Source of the DNA: CAYJII01 sp964370225
Lineage (GTDB): Bacteria; Bacillota; Clostridia; Oscillospirales; Ruminococcaceae
DNA length: 64,000 bases
NCBI GenBank assembly: GCA_964370225.1
Contig: CAYJII010000001.1
Coordinates: 1-64,000, forward strand
Direction of reading: 5' to 3'
In this document: positions 26,965 through 35,047 of the stretch, piece after piece
How positions within the stretch are numbered: position 1 is the first letter of the stretch
How the letters are laid out: each line of letters starts with the position of its first letter
Made by a program: the position numbers and the translations under genes
Notes under the pieces: model-generated
What the model saw: the letters and a program-made list of their open reading frames with translations, nothing else
What the model was told of the DNA's origin: nothing
Database searches by the model: none

Positions 26965-28593
26965 TTATTGGTTTAAGAGCTGTTTTGCTAAATCACTATC
27001 TAAATAATCAATATATTCAGCTATCTTCTTATATATCGGAGATGCATCGATATTTCCAGATTTGGCGTTTTCCACCACTACTACAATCGTATACTCTGGT
27101 GTATATGCAGGAAAAAAGCCAGCAAACCATCCATGATTAATCTCCACTCCGTCTATAAAGATACCTGTCTGCGCTGTTGAGGTTTTCCCAGCGGTGTTAA
27201 AATCTTCCGTCTTTGCATTGTGGTTTGGATTATCCATTACCGCAGAAACTAAATATCTTGTAATTATGTCTGCTGCTTCTTTTGAAACTGCATTAACCGA
27301 TGTTTCTTCCCTCACAAATTCGTCTAAATTAATTCCGTCTTCGGTCGTACCTAAAACCAGATTTGAGGTAACAGTGCTCCCATCGTTTGCGATAACACTC
27401 ATCATCTGCGCTATCTGCACCGGTGTCGCTAGGAGTTGCCCTTGCCCGAAGCTAAAATTGGCAAGCTCCCCTTTTGAGGATAACACTTCGACTGACGGTA
27501 GTACACCTGCTGCACAAACTAATCCATCGCCAAACTCTGTAAACTTACCGAAACCCACGTCGTTTGCTATGCGCCACAAATCGCTAGGGGCAATCGATAA
27601 TCCTAAATTTATAAAGTATGGATTGCAGCTATTTTCTAGCGCTGACTCTAGCGTCATTTCCCCATGCCCACTGCTCTTGTGGCAGTCAAATTGCTGATCT
27701 TCCACTTGTATATGTCCAGTACAAACATATGGCTGGTCTACAAAATCTTCATTCATGAGCGCTGCTGCTGCAATTAATACTTTAAAGCTCGACCCTACTG
27801 ACATCGGAGTGAATGCTCGATTTATCATGGGAGAATTCTCCTCATCGCTAACATATGCAGTCAAATCCAGTGGCTCATATTCTGGAAAGCTACTGACTGC
27901 AAGCAAATTCCCTGTCTGCGTTTCCATCACCACTATTGCGCCTTTTTGGATATATTCACCGCCGACTTTTTCCACGATAGTTTGTATGTCTTTATCAATT
28001 GTCAATACAACACCAAAACTACTCGGTGTTACCATATTCACATCAAGCGCTAGATTTTGCATTGCTCTGCCCAGCCCATCAACATAATATGTCACGCTAT
28101 TTGTCACAATGTCTTGGCTTAGCAGCTCGTTATAGGCTTTTTCCACCCCAGTAATGCCAACTTCTCCGCTATAGTCAAGATAGCCTATAACATGTGGTGC
28201 AATCTGATTTTGCGAATATCGTTCGTAATCAGGGAATAGTACAATATTCTCTGATATTTGTTCGGAATTTTCATACTCCGCCACAAACGGCTGACCTTTC
28301 TCCGTGTAATCAATTAGCTCGCTCTCAAGCAAATCTGTATTAGACAAAATCAATGCGCCATTTTCCACTGTCGGCAAAATAGCAGCATTAAAACTTTGAG
28401 TGTTATTCACTAGTGGCTTTAAATTTCTATCATATATAAAACCTCGGTACGATTCCACCTCTAATGTGCGCTGTGACTGCGTTTGCATTACTTGCACATA
28501 ATAGTCATCACTAATAATGTCGCCTATCCTTAATATCAAAGCTAAAAACAGGGCACAAATTACAAAATGCACTTTAATAATTTTTTTATTCAT
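26965..28593 (-). CDS. Class B penicillin-binding protein (peptidoglycan transpeptidase)
   Basis: Cross-links peptidoglycan outside the membrane. With the start at 28593 it has a short basic N-terminus and one membrane anchor (VHFVICALFLALILRIG), a PBP dimer domain with RGFIYDRNLKPL, then a transpeptidase domain. The active-site motifs are SSFK (SxxK), SCN (SxN), and KTSTAQTG in the place of the usual KTG. At 542 residues it is short, close to PbpA/SpoVD-type proteins but without a PASTA domain. GGTGGAG lies very close to the ATG; an alternative Met at 28638 has no ribosome site. It follows the CDF transporter gene by 82 nt and may be cotranscribed. It might serve elongation, division or sporulation. 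Confidence 0.9.
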   Translation of the reverse strand: MNKKIIKVHFVICALFLALILRIGDIISDDYYVQVMQTQSQRTLEVESYRGFIYDRNLKPLVNNTQSFNAAILPTVENGALILSNTDLLESELIDYTEKGQPFVAEYENSEQISENIVLFPDYERYSQNQIAPHVIGYLDYSGEVGITGVEKAYNELLSQDIVTNSVTYYVDGLGRAMQNLALDVNMVTPSSFGVVLTIDKDIQTIVEKVGGEYIQKGAIVVMETQTGNLLAVSSFPEYEPLDLTAYVSDEENSPMINRAFTPMSVGSSFKVLIAAAALMNEDFVDQPYVCTGHIQVEDQQFDCHKSSGHGEMTLESALENSCNPYFINLGLSIAPSDLWRIANDVGFGKFTEFGDGLVCAAGVLPSVEVLSSKGELANFSFGQGQLLATPVQIAQMMSVIANDGSTVTSNLVLGTTEDGINLDEFVREETSVNAVSKEAADIITRYLVSAVMDNPNHNAKTEDFNTAGKTSTAQTGIFIDGVEINHGWFAGFFPAYTPEYTIVVVVENAKSGNIDASPIYKKIAEYIDYLDSDLAKQLLNQ

Positions 28594-28675
28594 ACTCCAC
28601 CCAAAAACTAAAATAATACTCTTAGTTTTTGCGAGCATCGCTACATTAAACCAAAAAAATTTATGGAAATTTCTG

Positions 28676-29854
28676 CTAGGTTTTATCTACATTAATAACT
28701 ATCTCAAACTTAGGGTCGATGCTTTTTGCTGCAATAAGCACAGATTCCCTTATCTCATCATCGCTTAAACGGAAACTATGTGGCACCTCGACATCAAATA
28801 GCAGATTGCTTTGCTTGTCATCCTCCTGCATCCTAAAGTCATGTATGCACAAGTTTTTATCAATCAGCTTCACTAGCATTTCCATCTTACCCCTAATTTC
28901 ATTGGTACGCTCGTCCTTCACCTCAATCGGGTCAATATGTATCACTACTTCGCAGTTCATATCGTGTTTTATCCCTCGCTCTATCTCATCGATTACGTAA
29001 TGTATCTCCACCAGATTAACATCACAGTGCACCTCAGCATGTAGTGAAACTACGCTTCTACCTGGGCCATAATTATGCACTATCAAATCATGCACACCCA
29101 AAATTTCATCGCTCATGCATACTCTGTCCTCAATTTTTTTCACAAACTCCTCACTAGGCGACTCTCCTAAAATTGAGTCTAGCGTATCTTTTGCTGACAT
29201 TATACCTGTATAGATGATAAATAACGCCACCACTACCCCAGCAATGCCGTCAACATTTAAATCAAAGAGCTGTTTTATCGCGATAGAAGCTATAACAACA
29301 GTAGTCGCAATTGCATCGCATACACTATCAAATGCTGTCGCAACCAGCGTGTGCGAGCTGATTTTTTTGCCAAGACTTCTGTTAAGACATGCCATGAAAA
29401 TTTTTACGCAAACAGATACACACAGTATCGCTATAGATACATAGCTTAGCTGTGTTTCTAGTGGTGTGATAATTTTTTGTGCCGAGTTTACAAGCAACTC
29501 CACTCCCACCATTATGATAATCATCGATACTATAAGCCCTGAGATATACTCTATTCTCCCGTGGCCAAATGGATGCTGTTTATCCGCTGGTTTTCCAGCC
29601 ATTTTAAATCCAACTAGAGTCACTGTGGAAGATGCAGCATCAAAAATATTGTTAAATGCATCTGCAAAAACTGCAATAGAGGAAGTTAAAAATCCTGCAA
29701 TTAACTTTAATGCAAACAGGAATATATTAAGCGCAATCCCAGTTATTCCAGCAAAGACTCCATAAGCTTGTCTTACTTTTGGATTATTCACATCGCCACT
29801 ATTACTAATAAATTTTTTTACTAAAAAATCCAAATTACTCTCCCCTAAACTCAT
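28676..29854 (-). CDS. Cation diffusion facilitator (CDF) metal exporter
   Basis: A proton-coupled divalent-metal exporter. The N-terminal ~220 residues have six membrane segments. TM2 has ADAFNNIFDA and TM5 has FDSVCDAI, a DxxxD in place of the zinc-type HxxxD, as in manganese- or iron-type members. The cytoplasmic part is long (about 170 residues) and looks like two tandem ferredoxin-like dimer domains: LGVHDLIVHNYGPGRSVVSL ... VVIHIDP, and CIHDFRMQED ... IVINVDKT. Total length 392 residues against about 300 for simple CDFs. The metal assignment is inference. Confidence 0.88.
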   Translation of the reverse strand: MSLGESNLDFLVKKFISNSGDVNNPKVRQAYGVFAGITGIALNIFLFALKLIAGFLTSSIAVFADAFNNIFDAASSTVTLVGFKMAGKPADKQHPFGHGRIEYISGLIVSMIIIMVGVELLVNSAQKIITPLETQLSYVSIAILCVSVCVKIFMACLNRSLGKKISSHTLVATAFDSVCDAIATTVVIASIAIKQLFDLNVDGIAGVVVALFIIYTGIMSAKDTLDSILGESPSEEFVKKIEDRVCMSDEILGVHDLIVHNYGPGRSVVSLHAEVHCDVNLVEIHYVIDEIERGIKHDMNCEVVIHIDPIEVKDERTNEIRGKMEMLVKLIDKNLCIHDFRMQEDDKQSNLLFDVEVPHSFRLSDDEIRESVLIAAKSIDPKFEIVINVDKT

Positions 29855-29873
29855 ATTTTTGACCCTACATTAA

Positions 29874-29916
29874 AAAACTCCGTTAAGCCGTCATATACAC
29901 TGCTTATCGGGGTTTT
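29874..29916 (-). terminator. Terminator after cheD, end of the fla/che operon
   Basis: An imperfect 15-bp stem (29874-29888 and 29902-29916, 13 matches) with a 13-nt loop, followed on the minus strand by six Ts. It separates cheD from the CDF gene. Confidence 0.75.
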
Positions 29917-29964
29917 TAATTTTTATTTTCATTATATGCAATAAAATCACAATATATACACTGC

Positions 29965-30450
29965 TTAAAACTGAACTTCGGGCTTTCCTGGCATTCTTAT
30001 AGTAGCCCCTCCTGTCGCTGGATCTACCACCATAGTTCTAGCAGATGAACCCCCAACTTCTCTTCCAGTTATCCTAATTCCACTTTTTGCAAGTATTTCT
30101 GTAACCATCTGAATATTTCTCTCGCCTATTGTTCCAAGTAAATTATTTGCACCTGGCATATTAAACATTTTTGCTCCACCTGCTATTTTCGCTGTTAATC
30201 TGCCTTTTAAACATCCAACTAAACACATCTTTCTGATTGTTTCATATATTGCTGTGTCCGCATACTTGTAAACATTATCAGGCGGATTGCTCATAGCATT
30301 TGGTAGCATTATATGAATTAGAGCCGCCATTTTTTTCACAGGATCATATAGTGCAATGCCAATACATGAACCTAGCGCAAATGTGATTAGCTTCTCACTC
30401 CCTAGCGCTATTTTCATATCTGCTATACCAACGTTTTTAGTATTTATCAC
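29965..30450 (-). CDS. cheD: Chemoreceptor glutamine deamidase CheD
   Basis: Deamidates glutamines on methyl-accepting chemotaxis proteins and, in Bacillus, binds and stimulates CheC. The catalytic pair is Cys29 in ALGSCIGIALYD and His46 in ALIHIMLP. Other family marks are KIAGGAKMF, GERN and GREVGGSSART. Length 161 is normal. Its ATG overlaps the cheC stop by 4 nt (ATGA), so CheC and CheD are probably made in matched amounts. It is the last gene before the operon terminator. Confidence 0.95.
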   Translation of the reverse strand: MINTKNVGIADMKIALGSEKLITFALGSCIGIALYDPVKKMAALIHIMLPNAMSNPPDNVYKYADTAIYETIRKMCLVGCLKGRLTAKIAGGAKMFNMPGANNLLGTIGERNIQMVTEILAKSGIRITGREVGGSSARTMVVDPATGGATIRMPGKPEVQF

Positions 30451-31070
30451 AAACTCATCCCCAATTTTTCGAATAAATATTTTATTGAATTGATTTCTGG
30501 TACTAATATAAGACTACTGGGCATAACAACGTTGTCACATTTTAACTGTACATCTATCATCATAATAGAATTGCTTTCATAACCATACTCTACCATAGGA
30601 GTCGTAGCGATTGAGCCTAGCATGTCTATCGCTACAGCAGGTACTGTAACATTTATTTTTACTCCCGTCATATCCGAAATTGCATTTGTATACGAGGCAA
30701 TAATAATATTACCTACTTCACAGATTGCTGATTTTCCCATCTCATCGATTTCCAGAAATGAATTAATCGGTGAGAAACCAAAATTTGTAAGAATGGTGTT
30801 AACATAATCAAGTTCAAGCAAGTATAACACCATGCCTTTTATATCCCCATCAAACATAACCAAGACGCCCATTTGCAATTGCTCAGGGTCTCCTAAAAAT
30901 CTAATGGCGGCGTTATATTCCATTATCTTAACAATCGGCACCGAAATATCTATCTCCCTCTCGAGAGTTTTGGACAGCGCGACCGCCGCATTGCCTGCTC
31001 CAATATTACCAAGCTCTCCCAGCGTGTCAATATGCATTGCCGACAAATTATCGTAATTATTGATCATCAT
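30447..31070 (-). CDS. cheC: CheY-P phosphatase CheC
   Basis: Dephosphorylates CheY-P in the Bacillus-type chemotaxis adaptation loop. Both catalytic motifs (D/S-x3-E-x2-N) are intact: DTLGELGN (Asp15, Glu19, Asn22) and SAICEVGN about 100 residues later. At 207 residues it matches B. subtilis CheC. It is preceded by fapA and coupled to cheD. FliY, encoded in the same operon, also carries two such motifs, so two enzymes can act on CheY-P here. Confidence 0.95.
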   Translation of the reverse strand: MMINNYDNLSAMHIDTLGELGNIGAGNAAVALSKTLEREIDISVPIVKIMEYNAAIRFLGDPEQLQMGVLVMFDGDIKGMVLYLLELDYVNTILTNFGFSPINSFLEIDEMGKSAICEVGNIIIASYTNAISDMTGVKINVTVPAVAIDMLGSIATTPMVEYGYESNSIMMIDVQLKCDNVVMPSSLILVPEINSIKYLFEKLGMSL

Positions 31071-31089
31071 AATAAAACCATTCCTTTTG

Positions 31090-32562
31090 TTATTTTTCTA
31101 TATCCGATGGGAGTATCTGCCCTGACACTACTTCTCCCTCATGTAAATAAAATTTCATATTCTTGCTCTCTTGGTCTATTTTCAGCTTAATGCCATTTAT
31201 CACAACTTTCGTGCCAACATGTAGTGAACCTTGGCACACAATTTTTGGTTGTGTTTGTTTCTCGTCAATCACTATAGATTCAAGCTGTGACTGCAATGCT
31301 TTTAACTGTGACATCATTGCTGTTTTTTCAAAAAACAGTTTGTGAGTAATCTCCATCTTATTTTTTTTACCCGCATCATCTAAATCATTAGGGTCTATCA
31401 ATCTCACTTTTTCGATATTCTCTGCTGTGTTTTTTATATTTACTTGCAGTTTTGAAATCTCACCTTCTAGTTGGAGTCTTCTCTCCTGTGGTGAAATGTA
31501 TCCTTCTTCTTTTTCGAACCATTTTTCATCAATCTCTACAATTGTATTATTCGATGAATGCGAGCCAATTTCTCTAGCAATTATTTTTTGTGCTACCACA
31601 ATTTTACCGTTAATTATAGCGCCTTTTCTACCCTTCATAATAACGGAATCCCGCGATGAGATTTTTGAGTTCATCGCAAAATCTGCTCTAAATATTCCTC
31701 TGCACTCAGCAGTACCATTTTCGATATATTTAGCGGTAATATTTCTGCCAGCTTTAATTTTGCCTTTGTACATCCCGCTAAAGCCCATCCCGATAGTGAT
31801 ATCCTCACCAGCTTCAACGATAGCTCCCTCAACTACACCTTTTACCACTATGCATTTTGTTGCCTTTACGGAATATCCGTCAAGCACATTGCCTCTAATT
31901 GTAATATTTCCGTTAAACTCAATATTACCCGTAAGCGGTCCTACATCTGTAGTTATAGTCATAGACTCCTCAACGCAAATTTTTTCGCCGATTATGTCAA
32001 CTGCGCCATCTGTTGCTGCCAATATATATTTATCATCTTCACCCAGTATGGTGTTTTTCCCCATTGGCCATGCTGGATTTTTCCCAGGAGTAGGCGCAGC
32101 TGGTTTTCCATAAATATCGGTGCCCTCGACACCTTCAGTAAAGTGAAACAGCTCGCACAATGCTTCTCCTGCTTTTACATTCGTTATTAAATCTAAGTCT
32201 TTGTAATCTACAGTTCCGTCTTTTAGCTCTTTTGGCTTTAGGTCTTTATCGGGATTAAATAACACTTTATAATAACCGTCATCGCCTTTTTGTGGTTTTA
32301 TTCCACTAGCAATTTTCTCTTCTTTAAAGTATTTTTTCTTCTCACAATATTCGATTACTTTATTTTTGTCCAATCCAAAAACTATTTCCATATCATTTAG
32401 CTTGTCGAACACTTGCTGTGCTGTTACCTCTTGCTCGTCCGAAAAGGTGCGCACATTAAGATAAGCTAGCATTTTGTTTGCACTCACTGTAATTACTATA
32501 CTAGGAGGAGGCAAATCATCAGCAGATACTTTATTTAATTCTATGTTGTCAATATTTGTCAT
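31090..32562 (-). CDS. FapA/DUF342-family protein
   Basis: A 490-residue cytoplasmic protein of the DUF342 (flagellar assembly protein A) family. The N-terminal ~170 residues are the FapA domain. The middle (about 180-330) is a repetitive beta-helix-like part with Gly and Ile/Val in step (GNIEFNGNITIRGNV, VEGAIVEAGEDITIG, then NGKIVVAQKII). A coiled coil follows (about 360-440; LQLEGEISKLQVNIKN) and a short beta C-terminus. The family is frequent in flagellar loci of Firmicutes and elsewhere, with a suggested link to polar organisation or assembly; exact role unknown. A 130-nt gap separates it from the rod gene upstream. Confidence 0.85.
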   Translation of the reverse strand: MTNIDNIELNKVSADDLPPPSIVITVSANKMLAYLNVRTFSDEQEVTAQQVFDKLNDMEIVFGLDKNKVIEYCEKKKYFKEEKIASGIKPQKGDDGYYKVLFNPDKDLKPKELKDGTVDYKDLDLITNVKAGEALCELFHFTEGVEGTDIYGKPAAPTPGKNPAWPMGKNTILGEDDKYILAATDGAVDIIGEKICVEESMTITTDVGPLTGNIEFNGNITIRGNVLDGYSVKATKCIVVKGVVEGAIVEAGEDITIGMGFSGMYKGKIKAGRNITAKYIENGTAECRGIFRADFAMNSKISSRDSVIMKGRKGAIINGKIVVAQKIIAREIGSHSSNNTIVEIDEKWFEKEEGYISPQERRLQLEGEISKLQVNIKNTAENIEKVRLIDPNDLDDAGKKNKMEITHKLFFEKTAMMSQLKALQSQLESIVIDEKQTQPKIVCQGSLHVGTKVVINGIKLKIDQESKNMKFYLHEGEVVSGQILPSDIEK

Positions 32563-32692
32563 AGTTAATCACCATTTCGCTGCTTTGCATAAAATTATAA
32601 TTACTATATTATGTATCACTTATCTGCAAAGCAATAAATAGATAAGCAAATAATAATTACTTAAATGATAATAGTCTATGCTCTAATTAAAT

Positions 32693-33406
32693 TTATCTTA
32701 ATGCATTGATTTCTTGTATAACTTCATCCGATGTTGTTACCATTCTTAGATTTAAACTATAGGATCTTTGCGCTTCAATTAATTTAGCAAACTCTTCGCT
32801 AAGCTCCATATTCGACCACTCAATACGTCCTTGTAATGGAACTTTATCTTCAACTAAAATAGGAGCCCCATTTTTTTCAACTGGTTGGAAATAGTTGCTT
32901 CCTATGCTTTGCATCCCCTCTTTGTTAGCAAAGTCATATATCGCTATATTCGAAAAATCTTGATCAAGTGAGAAAACTTCTATCGGTGCATTTTCTCTGT
33001 CCATGACAAAATCTCCACCTGTTGTCATAAGATAAAATGTTCCATCTATAGCCTCGGATAAAACAAAGTTACCCGCTCTGGTGTAGCTCACTTCTAAGCT
33101 TTGTGGGTTTTGCACTGCAAAAAAGCCCTCGCCCTCAATCGCAAAATCGAGTTGATTAAACGTTTCCTGCACAGAACCTTGATTGAAATTTGTGGTAGTG
33201 GAATTCACTCTCGCACCAATCCCATTTTGGATTTGCTCTTGTCCTGGTACATCTGCACGGATATGCTGATATAATAAATCCGAAAAAGATGCGCTTTTAT
33301 TTTTATATCCATATGTATTAGCATTTGCAATATTATTAGCTATTACATCTATTTTTCCTTGTTGCGCACTAGCCCCTGCAGCGCTTGAAAATAGTGAAAG
33401 TCTCAT
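32693..33406 (-). CDS. flgG: Flagellar rod/hook-basal-body protein, FlgG-like
   Basis: A 237-residue axial protein exported by the flagellar type III system to form the distal rod. It has the N-terminal ANNIANANTYGYKN motif (variant of ANNLANxxTxGFK), a FlgE/F/G core with FAIEGEGFFAV, and the C-terminal EAQRSYSLNLRMVTTSDEV coiled-coil end. In B. subtilis the paralogous pair FlhO and FlhP sits apart from the fla/che operon; here the pair follows fliA. FlgG is the best call, but paralogue names in this family are hard to settle. Confidence 0.85.
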   Translation of the reverse strand: MRLSLFSSAAGASAQQGKIDVIANNIANANTYGYKNKSASFSDLLYQHIRADVPGQEQIQNGIGARVNSTTTNFNQGSVQETFNQLDFAIEGEGFFAVQNPQSLEVSYTRAGNFVLSEAIDGTFYLMTTGGDFVMDRENAPIEVFSLDQDFSNIAIYDFANKEGMQSIGSNYFQPVEKNGAPILVEDKVPLQGRIEWSNMELSEEFAKLIEAQRSYSLNLRMVTTSDEVIQEINALR

Positions 33407-33463
33407 AAATTCTCCCCCATTAAAATGATAATAAAATTAATCTATGCTATGCACGAGTATATC

Positions 33464-34222
33464 CTATACTCGACCTACTTCTGTTACTATTTTGCCTAAT
33501 AATTCGTCATATATTTTAATCATCTGGCTGGAACTTTGTAACGCTCTTTGGCTCTCCATCATAGCTACCATTTCATCCATAGCACTAACGTTTGAGCGCT
33601 CTATCATTTGCCACATAATTGTTGGTGGAGTTTCTGGGTTTGCATTTATATTTGCTGCATCAGGATTTGAATAGCCACCCTCGTCTTCTTTTATCAATAG
33701 GCTATTATCGTTAAATGTAGTGATTGCAAGTGTATCAACAAGCACTCCATCTATAGTAATATTACCTTGCTCGTCGCAGACAAAATCGTCATTTTCAAGC
33801 GTAATAGGTCCATTTTCGCCCATAACTCTGCCGAGGTTTGGTATGCTTAAAAATCCCTCGTCATCAAGCGTAAAGCTACCGTTTCTGGTATATATCACAC
33901 CCTCTTGAGTTTGCAATGTGAAAAAACCTTCGCCCGATATCGCAAAGTCCATCGGAGCTGATGTTTGGTCAAAAAAAGCTTGAGTATAATCTGTCTCAAC
34001 ATCACTAACGTATCTAATTGGTGAGGAAGTCCCAAGCGGAGCAGGGTCTTGTGTCCTCGTGTTTGGGATACGTGCCATTAGCTCCTCTGCAAAAGTCGTC
34101 GACACAACAGTATCTGATTTAAATCCAGGAGTGGACGCATTTGCCATATTGTTACTTACAGTGTCTAAAACTCTACTTTGAGTGAGTAGACCTGATGTCA
34201 ATGAATGATAACCTCTTACCAT
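33464..34222 (-). CDS. Flagellar rod protein, FlgF/FlhO-like
   Basis: A 252-residue FlgF/FlgG-family protein. N-terminal TVSNNMANASTPGFKSD, core AISGEGFFTLQTQEG and ARNGSFTLD-type segment (YTRNGSFTLDDEGF), and a C-terminal MMESQRALQSSSQMIKIYDE helix. It is transcribed just before the FlgG-like gene (57-nt gap) and 29 nt after fliA. The C-terminus is less like FlgG than the downstream paralogue, so FlgF/FlhO is favoured. Confidence 0.82.
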   Translation of the reverse strand: MVRGYHSLTSGLLTQSRVLDTVSNNMANASTPGFKSDTVVSTTFAEELMARIPNTRTQDPAPLGTSSPIRYVSDVETDYTQAFFDQTSAPMDFAISGEGFFTLQTQEGVIYTRNGSFTLDDEGFLSIPNLGRVMGENGPITLENDDFVCDEQGNITIDGVLVDTLAITTFNDNSLLIKEDEGGYSNPDAANINANPETPPTIMWQMIERSNVSAMDEMVAMMESQRALQSSSQMIKIYDELLGKIVTEVGRV

Positions 34223-34251
34223 AACTATACTCCAATCTAACCTTAAAAAAT

Positions 34252-35019
34252 TTACATTTTCACGTAATTTGATAGCATATGTCTTAGCTTTAACAGTGCC
34301 TTTGAATGTATTTGCGATATTCTTGACTCGCTTAGTTCCAGTACATATGCAATTTCCTTTATGCTAATTTCTTCTATATAATATAGGGAAATAACAGTTT
34401 TTTCGTTTGGTTTTAAGTCATTTATCGCTTCTGCCAACAATGCTTTTAACTCCTTATTTTGAAGGGATAACTCTGGTGCAGGAGCTAGTTTGCTATTCCC
34501 CACCGGTTTAAGCATTGGCTCTTGCAAGCTCTCGGTCAATAATGTATTTAGCGATAAAATATTGCACAAACTTCCGTCGGAAAGTAGCTTTAAATATTTT
34601 TCTACTGTAATACCTAATCTGTTCGCAATCTCCTCGTCTGTTGGATATCTGTGTAACTCGTTATAGAGCTTACCTATAGCATCGTCGATATCTCTGATAG
34701 ATTTTCTCACACTACGAGGAACCCAATCTTGTTTTCTAGCAATGTCGATAATCGCTCCCCTAATCCTAAATGAAACATAAGTTTCAAACTTAACATTTTT
34801 AGTGGGGTCAAAATTATCTATTGCGTCCATTAAAATCAAGACCCCTTCATTTATCATGTCGTCTGCATCTGTAAAAGATACATACACATTTTTCATCTGC
34901 CTTACAATAATTCTAAGCAGATAAACATATCTTAGGGTAATCTCTTGTTTTAATGCAATATCATGTGTGTCCTTATATAAAAGCATAACCTCTTCGTTAC
35001 TTTTATCTGATATTTGCAT
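34252..35019 (-). CDS. fliA: Flagellar sigma factor (FliA/SigD, sigma-28)
   Basis: Directs RNA polymerase to late flagellar and chemotaxis promoters. Region 2 shows DADDMINEGVLILMDAIDNF and FETYVSFRIRGAIIDIARKQ with DWVPRSVR; region 3 has YPTDEEIANRLGI; region 4 has LKPNEKTVISLYYIEEISIK and LELSESRISQIHSKAL. Length 255 is normal. A strong AGGAGGT site precedes the ATG. It follows flhA by 28 nt; in B. subtilis about nine genes, including flhF, ylxH and cheB-A-W, separate the two. Confidence 0.95.
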   Translation of the reverse strand: MQISDKSNEEVMLLYKDTHDIALKQEITLRYVYLLRIIVRQMKNVYVSFTDADDMINEGVLILMDAIDNFDPTKNVKFETYVSFRIRGAIIDIARKQDWVPRSVRKSIRDIDDAIGKLYNELHRYPTDEEIANRLGITVEKYLKLLSDGSLCNILSLNTLLTESLQEPMLKPVGNSKLAPAPELSLQNKELKALLAEAINDLKPNEKTVISLYYIEEISIKEIAYVLELSESRISQIHSKALLKLRHMLSNYVKM

Positions 35020-35047
35020 ATTGACCTCCTACTTGAAAAATTCTAAA

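Noticed and set aside
29900..29935. Sigma-28-like CCCCGATAA on the minus strand before the CDF gene
   Set aside because: The -10-like part is present but no TAAA lies at the right distance; the sequence is part of the cheD terminator stem.
32563..32692. Promoter or hairpin between the FlgG-like gene and fapA
   Set aside because: A 7-bp inverted repeat (32619-32625 and 32640-32646) and a TATAAT on the minus strand are present, but no good -35 and no stable stem.
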